From Dipteronia dyeriana (taxonomy: Eukaryota > Streptophyta > Magnoliopsida > Sapindales > Sapindaceae), in assembly GCA_032871835.1 (NCBI GenBank), contig CM065295.1, positions 41,290,360 through 41,354,359 of the forward strand: 64,000 bases of DNA. The letters run 5' to 3'. Below, one piece after another: positions 35,666 through 46,946 of this stretch (its first letter is position 1; each line of letters opens with the position of its first letter). The position numbers and the translations under genes are program-made. Under the pieces are notes generated by a model, which was given only the letters and a program-made list of their open reading frames with translations, was not told the DNA's origin and did no database searches.

Positions 35666-35928
35666 TTCGATGATGAAGAACAAAAGAAAGAGAGAGATAT
35701 ATGATTCAGGTGAGGAGTGATGACATGTTTGTTATTTTGGTAAATTTCATGAAAGACAGGGGATAAAATAGGAAGTTTGGTAAAAATTCTTTATATTTGA
35801 TCTCCTCATTATTGCTTCCCAGGAAGCTATTTTCTAAAAGTAACAAAAACTAGTTTCTCAAAATTGCTGTAGGGAAACCAAAAGTGACCAAAAGCACTTC
35901 CCAAAAATTTTACCAAACACCCTAAGCC
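34650..35928. mobile_element. Putative non-autonomous TIR DNA transposon (~1.28 kb)
   Basis: The left end, GGCTTAGTTTGGCATTG with GGGGGAAGTGCTTTTGGTTC, is matched in inverse at the right end, which reads on the minus strand GGCTTAGGGTGTTTGGTAAA with GGGAAGTGCTTTTGGTCAC. The pairing includes a shared GGGAAGTGCTTTTGG block. The interior has a CCACCA-rich open frame (35,036-35,299) and a GA microsatellite (35,623-35,660), and no transposase. I found no clear target duplication (GAGACTTA on the left, ACTTCGGA on the right), so the superfamily is not settled; hAT-like is possible. Confidence 0.45.
35623..35660. repeat. (GA)n microsatellite
   Basis: About 19 GA dinucleotides, within the TIR element. 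Confidence 0.95.
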
Positions 35929-36922
35929 ACTTCGGAATCACTTTTGATCTCAAAAGCAATTTAGTAAGCATTTCCAATCTGGGCCTTAACCATTTCATTA
36001 CAAGTTCAACTTTGTTAAGTAATGCATGTTTTAATATATATATATATATATATGTATATTGTTTAATAAGTTTTTAATATTATTATTTTTGATATGTTTT
36101 TAATATTTTTTTAGTGTTCAAACCGATAAAAAAAATTCAAATAATACATAGGTGCGGATATTGTCATCCATAAAACTAGTTAGTACACTCATTTTTATAT
36201 GTACACCCATGTCTTAAATTTTAAAAGTAAATATTATTATAAGCACCCATCATAATGCCAATAATACCTTTATTGAAATGAATATATTCATATTAATACA
36301 TTTTATTAATAAACCCTCTTAAATTATTAACATACCAAATTTTCTTAAAAATAATATTATTTTTGGAATCAAATCCGGTCCATTTTTTTATGAATGTTTT
36401 AAATTTAGAAGCCTTATAAAACGAAAGATGTAGAACTTGATTTTATGTGGGGTTACGAGATTTTCAATATGTAATTCTCTTATATATACTGTTAATAGCC
36501 ATTTTGGCAAGGGGTCAAAGGGAAAGTTTCTACCTAGTTAACACCTTATAGAAAAATGGTTAATCTACTCAGTTTATTTAACCAGATCTCTAGTTTGACT
36601 CCTACCACTTCCGACATAATATTTTTTTTAAGAAAAAGAAAAAAAAAAGGACGTAGGTCGGGTCGACTTGTGGGCCTCATACTTGAGGCATGGCCTAGCC
36701 TGCGACCTTATGCAAGCCTGGCCTGCCTTGCTTATGGGCCAAGGCTGGCCTAGACTTGGGCCTTACCGGCTAGGTTTGGCCTGCCAGGCACGACCCATTT
36801 TACATCCACTAGATCCATTAGTTTTTTTTTTTTCGCTTTTTTTGTTAAATTTGATCTATATCTCTCATCGTTGAGATGAACGATTTCTTTTTTCAATAAT
36901 GAACATGTGGTAAGACCAAAAT
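35929..36922. other. AT-rich DNA with a GC-rich patch
   Basis: AT-rich, with a short (TA)n run at about 36,036-36,052. At 36,650-36,800 lies a GC-rich patch made of GGCCTAGCC-, GGGCC- and GCCTGGCC-like words after an A-rich tract. Upstream of it (36,556-36,608) a pair of weak RNA polymerase III box-like motifs (TGGTTAATCTACTCAG, GTTTGACTCCTACC) hints at an old SINE, but this is not enough to call one. Confidence 0.4.
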
Positions 36923-37039
36923 TCCCCTCTCATTGTCAGTTTTGAATTTTTAATTATCTTAGGACCGTTCTGTTGAAAAATCAATTAACAAGTAAAAAAC
37001 CAATGTTTCCTAATTAGATGGAGACAAATTGTAAGAACC

Positions 37040-37092
<53 letters not shown>

Positions 37093-37113
37093 TGGAGACA
37101 AATTGTAAGAACC

Positions 37114-37200
<87 letters not shown>

Positions 37201-37508
37201 GGTCCCTCTAAATGTTAGTTTTGAATTTTTAATTATATTAGGACCATTTTGACGAAAAATCAATTAACAAGTAAAAAAACTGATGTTTCCCAATTGGATA
37301 GAAACGTGTGTGTGTGTGTGTGTTGGTCCCTCTCATTGTTAGTTTTGAAATTTTAATTACATTAGAACCGTCTTGACAAAAAATCAATTAACAAGTTTAA
37401 AACTGATGTTTCACAAATAGATAGAGACAATTTGTAAGAATGACATATTTAAAACAGATGTTTCACAATTAGATAGAGACAAATTGTAAGAACAACATAC
37501 ATACATAC

Positions 37509-37543
<35 letters not shown>

Positions 37544-37550
37544 TGTTTAA
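36923..37550. repeat. Tandem repeat of ~120 bp core units with a different microsatellite after each
   Basis: The core, CTCTCATTGTTAGTTTTGAA ... AAAATCAATTAACAAGT ... GATGTTTCCCAATTAGAT ... GACAAATTGTAAGAA, occurs three times (about 36,933, 37,205 and 37,331). The cores are separated by (TA)n at 37,043-37,090 and 37,117-37,150, (TG)n at 37,151-37,199 and 37,305-37,323, and (TACA/TATG)n at about 37,494-37,545. A 27 bp subunit is duplicated at 37,017 and 37,091. Confidence 0.8.
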
Positions 37551-37776
37551 AGACTTTTTTAGTGCAAACCACCTTATATTCAAGCCATTCACATCATGAT
37601 GAAATTTAATGGGATTTTGATGAGAATTTTTACACGAATGAAAAGAAAAATGAAATATATTTATTTTTAAAAAATCAAAAAATTTATAAAAAAGCTATCA
37701 AACTAAAATATTTATAAAAAATTGGGAAACATAGAAAAAGTTGAAAATAACTAGTTTTTGTATCACTTTTTCTTTT
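37551..37776. other. Short AT-rich spacer
   Basis: No recognisable feature. Confidence 0.4.
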
Positions 37777-38338
37777 AGGGAAATTAATAATTTGGTCCTA
37801 GACTTTTTAAAAAATTTCAAGTTGTTTACGACTTTTACAAAAGTTATCAAATTAGTCTTCACAATTTTTTCCAAGTGCCAAATTATTTTAGTTCCTTTTT
37901 AAAGTGACCAAATTGATCTTTCTAACGGTTTAACAGTGTTAAATATAACAGTTGACTTTAACAATTTTAGTTAAAGAACGTAAATACTATTTATTTGTCA
38001 TATTGAAGCAAAGTTGTTTTGTCTTTTGTGCATTAAATTCACCATTATAATTAAAACAAAATCCAAAAATATTAGTAATGAAACACCATTTGTACCCATC
38101 TTAATTAAATTTTAGAAAAAAATCTAAAAAATATTTTAATAATATAATGTTAATTATACCCTTACTTTATAAGAAAGTTACCATTCATTCTCAGTTTAGT
38201 TTTTTACTATTTTATCTAATTGTTTTTTTTATTAATATTATACAACAATTTTTGTCAAAATTAATCAAAAATCAAAACCCACAAATAAAATTGTTAATAG
38301 ATATTTTTGACAAAGGACCAAAGTGGAAATTTTCACCT
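37777..38338. mobile_element. Putative short TIR element (MITE-like, ~560 bp)
   Basis: The left end, TAGGGAAATTAATAATTTGGTCC, is mirrored at the right by a minus-strand reading TAGGTGAAAATTTCCACTTTGGTCC. The inside has AT-rich DNA with repeated 'CAAATTAGTCTT' and 'CCAAATTGATCTTT' words, common in small plant elements. No clear target duplication was found, so the superfamily is unknown. Confidence 0.4.
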
Positions 38339-38436
38339 ACTGGATACTGCTAGGACATACCTTCTAATACCTGGTAGGGCGTTCTTGGTAAAATTTACCT
38401 GGTAGAAGCAGCATCAAGCTCGGTACCTATTGCTAC
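38339..38436 (+). other. Gypsy-like fragment left of the copia C3 element
   Basis: About 100 bp with CTGGTAG and GGTACC words like those in G2 (ACTGGATACTGC, CCTGGTAGGGCG, AAGCTCGGTACC). By position it may be the upstream part of G2, interrupted by C3. The homology is only by word content. Confidence 0.3.
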
Positions 38437-38463
38437 ATGTTAATTACAATATTAAACTCTTTA

Positions 38464-40340
38464 TAGATATGGACATTGTGGCTCCATTTATTGAATGAGA
38501 GTAGAATACCATCATATGGATGTTTTGAGGTATTGGATATTGAATCTTAACGTTAAGTTTTCAATAGTGTCTATTGAAACATGGCTTCTGGACAAGTCAA
38601 AATATCTAAGTTCAAAATGTGGTCATATGAGTAAATATGGTAACTTGGAGAGCTATAGGCAGTCTATGAGCTCTTAGCGATTACTGGTTTTCTTCACGAG
38701 GATACACTTTATCCAATAAGGTTGTCTAGGGTACGAATGAGTAACATCAACTTATTCTATCTTTATTTAAGAGTTCAATTTTAGTTCTTTAGTGGAATGA
38801 ACTAAAATTAAATAGATCGGACCTAAGTGAATCATTTGTTGATTGTGATTGGGTTGTGTCTATTGAGCTTAAATTTAGATAGCCCGCCAAGATCCCCAAT
38901 CCACACGAACTTGCATGGATCACTTGATATATTCTACCGGACCATTTTAGGGGTCCATCTAGATTTGTAATAAGGCATGTGAACTTGTTTCTTTTTGTAA
39001 GAATAAGTCTAGTTCACATGTGGACTTTTTATTAAGGTCCAATGGATTTAATAAAATAAGAAAAATAATATATGGCCTTTATACTAGGTATGGGCGGCAA
39101 TAGCTATGGTGAACAGCTTAAATATATTATTTTTATTTTATTATTATTTAATTAAATGTAAATTAATTAATTTGTTGATTAATTAATTATTTAATTGAAA
39201 GTCAAAATCTTTTCCTATTAGGAGATGGTCTCATAAAACTATACTATTGTTGGTAGTATAGTTAATGTTAAATACTATATTTGATAAGTAGATAAATAAA
39301 AGGAATTATTTGTCTAATCAAATTAGGAAGTCTTTAATATGGTTACAAACATACTATTGAGTTGGATTAGGAGTCTTGGTGTAGGAAAGAATTCGTTTTG
39401 GAAAAAGATTCTTGGTCACCAAGTAAAACTACTTAGTGGTAGAATTCTTATTTGAAAAGGATTCATAACCACCAAGTTAATCTACCTAAGGATAGGATTC
39501 TTGTCCATCAAGTAATCCTTCTTAGGAAAGATTGAACTCTCCTAATCTATATCAAAAACATGAAATTCGGTTATTACATATGGTTATAGGAGTAGTTAGA
39601 TTTCCTTTTAGATAAGGACTCTTAACTACCAAATAAATCCACCTAAGGAAAGGATTATTGACAACCAAGTAAATCCTTTTTAGGAAAGGATTTATGAACC
39701 TATATATATGTGTGAAGAATTTCGGTCATGACTAAGGTGATTTGGAGGTGAATTTCGGCCAAGCTATATTTTTGTTAGTGAAGAATTCGGCCATCATAGA
39801 ATTTTGAGGGAGAAAAATCTGATTTTACCCTAGACAAAATTCAATCATCTCTAAGCAATAGTGTGTGAATTCGGCCAAGTAGAGAAAAAAGGGGAACGTT
39901 TTTGTATTCGATAGTATACTAATATCCTTTACATCAAAAGGGTTTTGTGTACAACATCGAATCAAGGTTCACGCGAGTTACAATCAAATTGATTGATAAT
40001 TCACAAGTGACCGGATGTTCTTGGATTTTTCTTTTCGAGGATATTTGTAACTAACAAAGAAAAGATATTTGTTTTGTCTCCATCCTCAGGAATACAATTT
40101 AAAGAAAGGGAGCCCACACTCCTAGGTGATTCATGTTCGTGATTGGATTGGAAGATCTTGCAGAATTAATTCGGCCCTTGTTCAATCGTCACGCGATAAA
40201 GGTACGATACTTTTATATACATCAATTAATCTAGGGTTAAGGTTCTCGTTGCATAAAAGGGAATTTTTTTTATTTATACGCAAACCCTAATTTCGTTTTT
40301 ATCACGCTTCCATTGTGTTTCTAAATCATTTTTCCCTTTA
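38464..40340 (+). repeat. Truncated C3 LTR copy in inverted orientation
   Basis: A plus-strand copy of the LTR whose full version is 46,947-49,418 on the minus strand. The match runs from about TATAGATATGGACAT (38,465) to the LTR end just before the PBS at 40,343. About 600 bp of the LTR start are missing. This copy has TTTCCCTTTA where the other has TTCCCTACA at the LTR end. Confidence 0.8.
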
Positions 40341-40342
40341 AT

Positions 40343-40354
40343 TGGTATCAGAGC
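40343..40354 (+). other. Primer-binding site in the inverted C3 copy
   Basis: TGGTATCAGAGC, the standard initiator-Met tRNA complement, two bases after the LTR end. The minus-strand partner at 46,935-46,946 has TTGTATCAGAGC with one change. Confidence 0.8.
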
Positions 40355-41711
40355 CCTGGTTGTACCCTTGATTAATTGATGTATGTGTTCGTGAATCTTT
40401 TTCTTTTATTGTATATATACATGTTTTAGAAAGAGGTGACACTATAGGTATTCACATATATATTTACATTGGAATGTATGGATATATGTATGTTTTATAT
40501 GTGGATTGTTATTGCTCAATTTTGGTCCTAGAATTTCAATGTAATTTTGTTTTGGGATTGTAACAAAAAGGGTGGTCTATTATCTCCATAATTTCCTTCT
40601 TGGTAGTTGCTAAGTTTTTTTTTATTTTGTTGTTGTAATAAAAAAAAATGCAGTATTTTGTTATGTAAATTCTTCTGTAATACATTCAAGTTTTGAAGAC
40701 TCGAAGGTTTGAAGAATTAGGAGTAACCGGAACAAGTTTGGGACCGTGCGAGCCGTAACAATGAACATGCATGCGAAGAGCACGCAGCCACGTTTGTTGT
40801 GGCATGGACTGCGCACGGCAGCCCTTGTTGTAGCCATGGGCTGTGCATGGCAGCCCTTTATGGGCTTGTGACATGCACACGCCCATGGGTAAGGGCAAGG
40901 GGTGTGCACGCTCATGGGACGTAGCCGAGGGAGTCCGAAAGACGAAGGTCACGTGAAGACTTGTTCGCCAAGAAAGAGTTCTTGTATTCCAAGATAAATG
41001 TAATTTACTTGTTTTTCTAGGATGGACCAAAATTGTAGTTATTTATATTTTTTGTAAATATTGCAATGTTTGTCATTGTTTGATAACATGTCATATAGAA
41101 TAAGAGTGTCACTCATATATCTCTTTTGGTATGAACATGCATTGAATGGTTTAAGTATCTAAATTGGCATCTAGATAACTTGGTAAATCATTCTTTAGAA
41201 TTCGATCACACGCCTTAAACAATTGAGTGGGAGAAGGTGTTTTGGAACACCTACGGCCTCCAAGTTTAGTTCAGCTTTATGTTTCCTGAATAACCTCCCA
41301 AGTGGTATTCATGAATGGAATTTAGCAAGATACTTCCTTATAAGGATAGACTAGACAATTAGCCCAAACGATATCTACTCCTAAAGGAGGGATATTCGTG
41401 AGGGATTCTATTGAAGGTCGATAACTTGGTAACACACTCAATGTGAATTTATTAATATCCTCCCAAGAGTTCTTGTTAATAAAATCACAAGGCTAAAATT
41501 GAAAACGTTGGTTGTTATGTTAACAATTAGGTGGGACCTAGTCCAACTAGTAAATATTGTGAACTCCCAAAGGAGGCGTGACATTTATGAGTGTTGGATC
41601 ACCGTTGAAATTTTACGATTGAATTATTTTATTTAATTCAAGATAAATATTCAAAAGTGCTTACTCATGATTATTTACTCATATATAATTTTTTGTTATT
41701 GTTCAGAAATC
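40355..41711 (+). other. C3 leader, inverted copy
   Basis: Leader sequence between PBS and gag, present in inverted orientation on both sides of C3. Around 40,780-40,930 there is a GC-rich block with repeated GGCAGCCCTT, GCCATGGGCTG and CACGCCCATGGG words. In antisense this block is open (84 residues on the minus strand at 40,661-40,915, with partners at 46,286-46,617). Confidence 0.6.
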
Positions 41712-41760
41712 ATGACCCCATCCCTAATCAACATCCTTAAAGACAATACTTTGAAACACT
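41712..41760 (+). pseudogene. Gag start of C3, inverted copy, fused to RNase H end
   Basis: ATG at 41,712 starts MTPSLINILKDNTL, the same first 14 residues as the gag at 45,575 on the other strand. After that the sequence stops matching gag and, within about 10 bp of filler (GAAACACT), meets the RNase H coding sequence of the opposite strand. Confidence 0.8.
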
Positions 41761-41762
41761 AG

Positions 41763-42470
41763 ATTTTCTGCTGATGCGATCTCGGTAATCGTCATGTCAC
41801 CCCTATGCACAATTTCCCTTAGAAGGTGATACTTTCTTTCAATGTGTTTCCCTCTCTTATGACTTCTTGGTTCTTTTGAATTAGCCACTGCTCCACTATT
41901 GTCACAATAGATAGTGATCTGCTTATTCGCATCAGGAACCACTTCCAAGTCAATCAAGAATTGGCGGAGCCAGACAGCCTCTTTAACAACCTCGTATACG
42001 GCTACATACTCGGCTTCCATGGTGGAATCAGCAATACAAGATTGCTTGATACTCCTCAATATGGCTGCCCCTCCTCCAATGGTAAACACAGATCCTGATG
42101 TCGATCTTCTGGAGTCAAAATCTGACTGAAAATCAGAATATGTATACCCAACGGGAATTAAATCCCCTCCAGAGTATACAAGCATATAATCTCTCGTTCT
42201 CCTTAGATACTTGAAAATATGCTTGACTACCATCCAGTGATCAGGACCAGGTTTCGATTGAAACCTACTAACTATGCCCACAACAAAGCAAATATCTGGT
42301 CTAGTGCAGAGCATTGCATACATGAGACTTCCAACTGCCGAAGCATACGGAATCCTACTCATGAATTGCTCTTCTTGCTCATTCTTAGGAACTTGTTCCT
42401 TTGAAAGTTTGATTCCATGCCTGAAAGGTAACATACCTTTCTTGGAATCTTGCATGGAAAACCTAGACAA
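41763..42470 (-). pseudogene. Copia C3 RNase H, C-terminus replaced
   Basis: It begins with the connection motifs SRFSMQDSKKGMLPFRHGIK, IPYASAVGSLMYAMLCTRPD and RFQSKPGPDHW, then RRTRDYMLVYSG. RNase H residues follow: YSDFQSDFDSRRSTSG (Asp), IADSTMEAEYVAVYEVVKEA (Glu), IYCDNSGAVANSK (Asp), and HIERKYHLLREIVHRGD. It ends with ITEIASAENL. The family continues A-D-P-F-T-K, but here the frame runs into the inverted gag start and stops at about 41,724. The frame differs from RT by one base near 42,480. Confidence 0.9.
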
Positions 42471-42478
42471 GATTTTAT

Positions 42479-43390
42479 CTATGTATGAAGCTTGGGTAAT
42501 ACAATCGTTCTATTCTTTCTATCCCTTATGACTTGGATACCAAGAATATAACTTGCTTCACCTAAGTCCTTCATATCAAATTGTTTTGATAACCATTCTT
42601 TTATTGATGTCAATACACCTACATCATTTCTGATGAGTAGTATATCATCAACGTAAAGAATTAGGAAAACCAACTTGTCGCCTTTAATCCTTTTGTATAC
42701 ACAAGGTTCATCAAGGTTTTGAATAAATCCAAAACCTTTTACAGCTTGATCGAACCTTATGTTCCAGGATCTGGATGCTTGCTTCAATCCATATATGGAT
42801 CTTTGCAACTTGCATACCCTTTCCTCTTGGCTCTTTTCAATGAATCCTTTTGGTTGCATCATATAGATGCTTTCATCAAGACTTCCATTAAGGAAAGCTG
42901 TCTTGACGTCCATTTGCCAAATCTCTAGGTCTAGAGATGCCGCAATGGATAAGAGTATCCTAATGGATTTAAGCATGGCCATGGAGAGAAGGTTTCCTCA
43001 TAATCGATACCTTCCTTCTATGTATAACCTTTAGCTACCAATCTAGCTTTATAGGTTTCCACCTTTCCATCCATTCCTCTTTTCCTCTTGTATACCTATT
43101 TGCACCCGATGGATTTTATCCCTTTAGGCAAGTCTACAAGAGACCAGACTTTATTTTGAACATAGATTCAATTTCGGATTGCATTGCCTTTTGCCAATGG
43201 CGACTATCAACATCTTCCATTGCATCCTTGTACGTATAGGGATCATCGTCGTCCGAAAGATTTTCTAAAGATTCTTCTAGACCGATGTATCTCTCGGGTT
43301 GTCTAATAACCCTCCCTCTACGACAAGGTATGGTAGATTGTTGATCTTGTATTGGTACAGAACTTACAATTGGGCTTGGTTGCGAAACCT
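42479..43390 (-). pseudogene. Copia C3 reverse transcriptase
   Basis: The upstream part (about 43,390-42,990) has broken pieces of the linker and the first RT motifs (EESLENLSDDDDPYTYKDAM, DSRHWQKAMQSEIESM), with stops and shifts. From 42,982 an open stretch reads MAMLKSIRILLSIAASLDLE, QMDVKTAFLNGSLDESIYM (Asp block), IYGLKQASRSW, VFLILYVDDILLIRND (catalytic YVDD, here followed by DILL), and GEASYILGIQVIRDRKNR. The RT core is therefore present, while the 5' half is broken. Confidence 0.88.
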
Positions 43391-43391
43391 C

Positions 43392-44078
43392 TTATGGAAT
43401 TGTATCTCCTAAAAGCTCATTTAGGACAATTCTACTTTTAGGCACAAAATTATTCATATAGTCCTCTTCTAGAAATTTGGCATTTGTCGAAACAAATACT
43501 TTAAGATCTAAAGGACTATAAAAATAATATCCTTTTGTTCCTTTTGGATACCCTACAAATATGCATGTTTCTGAATGGGACTCCATCTTATCTGTCTTTC
43601 CTTTTATCACGTGCGCAGGATATCCAAATATCCTTAAGTGTTGTAAACTAGGCTTTCGCCCAGTCCACAACTCATGTGGTGTTTTAGGAACTGACTTAGA
43701 TGGTACATCGTTTAGAATATACATGGCAGTTTGTAAAGCATATCCCCAAAAAGAACTAGGGAGCGTTGAATAACTCAACATAGACCTAACCATATCCAAA
43801 AGAGTTCTATTTCTCCTTTCTGCCACCCCATTTTGTTGAGGTGTGCCTGGTGCAGAAAACTGATAAATTATTCCATTATCAATAAGATATTACTGAAACT
43901 CACCAGATAGATATTCTCCACCACGATCAGACCTCAAGAATTTTATACATTTCTCAAGCTGATTTTCCACTTCAGCTTTAAATGCTTTGAACATATCAAA
44001 AGCATCCGACTTATGTCTCATGAGATACACATAGCCAAATCTTGAGTGATCATCTGTGAAAGTGATAAAGTACTCCTA
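43392..44078 (-). pseudogene. Copia C3 integrase core
   Basis: A TAG at about 44,076 replaces the Tyr expected in RGGYEYF, directly before FITFTDDHSRFGYVYLM (first Asp region). Beyond a second stop (about 43,893) come SDRGGEYLSGEF (second Asp), [20 protein letters not shown] (Glu) and [20 protein letters not shown]. The domain ends with [36 protein letters not shown] and [16 protein letters not shown]. The D-D-E triad is all visible. Two stops disable it. Confidence 0.88.
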
Positions 44079-45575
44079 TCCACCTCTAGCTTGAATGCTC
44101 ATAGGTCCATACACATCAGTGTGTATCAATCCTAAACATTCAATGGCTCTTGTGCCTTTTGTCGTAAACGACCTTTTGATCATTTTACCTTCCAAACAAG
44201 ATTCACAAGTTGGTAGATCATCAACCTTTAAGTCACTTAGAGGTCCGTCACATACCAATCTTTTAATCATATTAAGGTTAATATGACCTAGGCGCAAATG
44301 CCATAGGTAGGTTTCATCTTTTGATAATTTTACTTTTTTATGATTAGGTTCCATTGATTCCGTGTCTAACAAGTAAGAGATATTTCCATGCAAATAGAAT
44401 AAACTGTTTTCCAATGTACATTTGCAAACAAATTTGTTATTCTTACTAATAATAAAACCTTTATTAAAAATAACCGAATATCCAAATTTATTTAGATAAG
44501 AGACCGAAATTAAATTCCTTTTGAATTGTGGTACATAATAAACGTTTATTAAAACTAAATGCCTATAAGAATCAAAATTGATTCTAATATCTCCCACTAC
44601 ACTAGTAGACACCAATGCTCCATTGCCTAAATGCAAGTTGAATTCGTTCTCTTTAAGCCTTCTCCTTTCGTTGAACCCCTGTAAGGAAAAACAAACATGA
44701 TTGGTGGCTCCGGAGTCTATGATCCAAGAATCCATAGAATCCGCCAAAAAACATGTTTCAAGATAATTAATATTACCTTCTTCCTTTCCTTGAGACCTTG
44801 GACAATTTCTTTTCCAATATCCCTTTTCACCACAAAGGAAACACTTTCCTTTGATCTTGGTTACATTCTTTGTCTCCTTCTTTGTAGGTCCTAGTTGCTT
44901 TTTCTTCTGTTGTTTCTTGACTTTCTTACGGGTCTTAACAGTAGCACCTTTTCCTACGGTATGAATCTCTTGTCCTTTGCCTTTCACAAGGATCTTTTCC
45001 GCGCTTTGAACATCTTGCATCAGGCATTGCAAGGTGTATTCCTTATTATTCAAGGTGTAGTCCAACTTGAATTGATCAAAGGAATCCGACAGTGAGTTGA
45101 CAATCATGTCAATTTTGGTCTCACCATCTATCTCAGCGCCATTCAGTTCAGCAACGTTGAGATGTGCTATGACTTTCATCATATGATCTTTCCCAGCCTG
45201 TCCGGGTTTCATCCTAAGATTCATAAAAGCAGTCATTGCCTCTCTCTTAGTTGTCCTAGACCTCATAGCAAACATCTCCTCTAGAGACATCATTATATCG
45301 GCAGCCGTCTCCATTCCTTCATGTTGCTGTTGCAACACGTTGGAGATGGTGGCCATAATGTAACATTTAGCCATCTCATCAGAAGACTCCCACTGCTTAT
45401 ACTCATCTCTTTGCTTCTGAGTAGATTCATTAGTAGGAGTAGGTGATTTAAGAGTGCACAGAACGAACTTATGCTTTTCGGATTGCAATAGTAGCCCAAT
45501 TTTCCTTTTCCATGTGACATAATTATCACCAGTTAAAGTATTGTCTTTAAGGATGTTGATTAGGGATGGGGTCAT
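44079..45575 (-). pseudogene. Copia C3 gag, protease and pre-integrase region
   Basis: The ATG at 45,575 starts MTPSLINILKDNTL; the open frame upstream of it is the leader. The gag has LTGDNYVTWKRKIGLLLQSE, WESSDEMAKCYIMATISNVL and ILVKGKGQEIHT, then a knuckle CFLCGEKGYWKRNC in which the usual His is Tyr. A basic stretch precedes the protease WIIDSGATNHVC (catalytic DSG intact). Then come a GAG-pre-integrase domain, ETYLWHLRLGHINLNMIKRL, and LPTCESCLEGKMIKRS (zinc pair). It is open for 513 residues, the longest open frame in the window, so this is a fairly young insertion. It ends at a stop in the integrase start. Confidence 0.9.
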
Positions 45576-46932
45576 GATTTCTGAACAATAACAAAAATTA
45601 TATAAGTAAATAATCATGATTAAGCACTTTTGAATATTTATATTAAATAAAATAATTCAATCGTAAAAATTCAACGGTGATCCAACACCCATAAATGTCA
45701 CGCCTTCTTTAGGAGTTCGTAATATTTACTAGTTAGACTAAGTCCCACCTAATTGTTAATATAACAACCAAAGATTTCAATTTTAGCCTTGTTATTTTAT
45801 TAACAAGAACTCTTGGGAGGATATTAATAAATTCACATTGAGTGTGTTACCAAGTTATCGACCTTCAATAGAATCCCTCACGAATATCCCTCCTTTGGGA
45901 ATAGATATCGTTTGGGCTAATTGTCTAGTCTATCCTTGTAAGGAAGTATCTTGCTAAATTCCATTCATGAATACCTCTTGGGAGGTTATTCACTAAACAT
46001 AAAGCTCAACTAAACTTGCAGACCGTAGGTGTTCCAAAACACCTTCTCCCACTCAATTGTTTAAGGCGTGTGATCGAATTCCAAAGAATGATTTACCAAG
46101 TTATCTAGATGCCAATTTAGATACTTAAACCATTCAATGCATGTTCATACCAAAAGAGATATATGAGTGGCACTCCTATTCTATATGACATGTTATCAAA
46201 CAATGACAAACATTGCAATATTTACAAAAACATAAATAGCTACAATTTTGGTCCATCCTAGAAAAACAAGTAAATTACATATATCTTGGAATACAAGAAC
46301 TTCTTTCTTGGCGAACAAGTCTTCACGCGACCTTCGTCGTTCGGACTCCCTCGGCTACCTCCCATGGGCGTGCGCACCCATTGCCCTTACCAATGGGCAT
46401 GCGCATGTCACAAGCCCATAAAGGGCTGCCATGCGCAGCCCATGGCTACCACAAGGGCTGCCGTGCGCAGCCCATGCCACAACAAACGTGGCTGCGCGCT
46501 CTTCGCAAGCACGTTAGTTGTTACGGCTCGTACGGTCCCAAACTTGTTCCGGTTACTCCTAATTCTTCAACCTTCGAGTCTTCGAAACTTGAATATTTTA
46601 CAGAAGAATTTACATAACAAAATACTGCAGTTTTTTTTATTAATATTACAACAACAACAACAACAACAAAAAACTTAGCAACTACCAAGAAGGAAATTAT
46701 GGTGATAATAGACCACCCTTCTTGTTACAATCCCAAAACAAAATTACATTGAAATTCTAGGACCAAAATTGAGCAATAAAAATCCACATATAAAACATAC
46801 ATATATCCATACATTCCAATGTAAATATATATGCGAATATCTAGAGTGCCATCTCTTTCTAAAACATGCATATATACAATAAAAGAAAAAGATTCAAGGA
46901 CACATACATCAATTAATCAAGGGTACAACCAG
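45576..46932 (-). other. C3 leader between PBS and gag
   Basis: Untranslated leader of about 1.36 kb, long for a copia element. It has the GC-rich repeat words given for the inverted copy and a (CAA)n run at about 46,649-46,668. On the plus strand it carries an open stretch of 130 residues at 46,286-46,678. The equivalent inverted copy is 40,355-41,711. Confidence 0.6.
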
Positions 46933-46946
46933 GCTCTGATACAAAT
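46933..46946 (-). other. C3 primer-binding site
   Basis: On the minus strand TTGTATCAGAGCC follows the LTR end ...CCCTACA. This is one base from the standard TGGTATCAGAGCC for initiator-Met tRNA. Confidence 0.75.

Noticed and set aside
36556..36620. SINE with RNA polymerase III boxes
   Set aside because: The box-like motifs are weak, there is no target duplication or tRNA-like body, and the tail A-run is interrupted. Left as a hint only.
37018..37263. Open frames of 66-92 residues on both strands
   Set aside because: They are microsatellite translations (Tyr-Ile, Thr-His, Val-Cys runs) within (TA)n and (TG)n arrays.
40343..40354. tRNA gene at TGGTATCAGAGC
   Set aside because: It is the retrotransposon primer-binding site, not part of a tRNA; no cloverleaf surrounds it.
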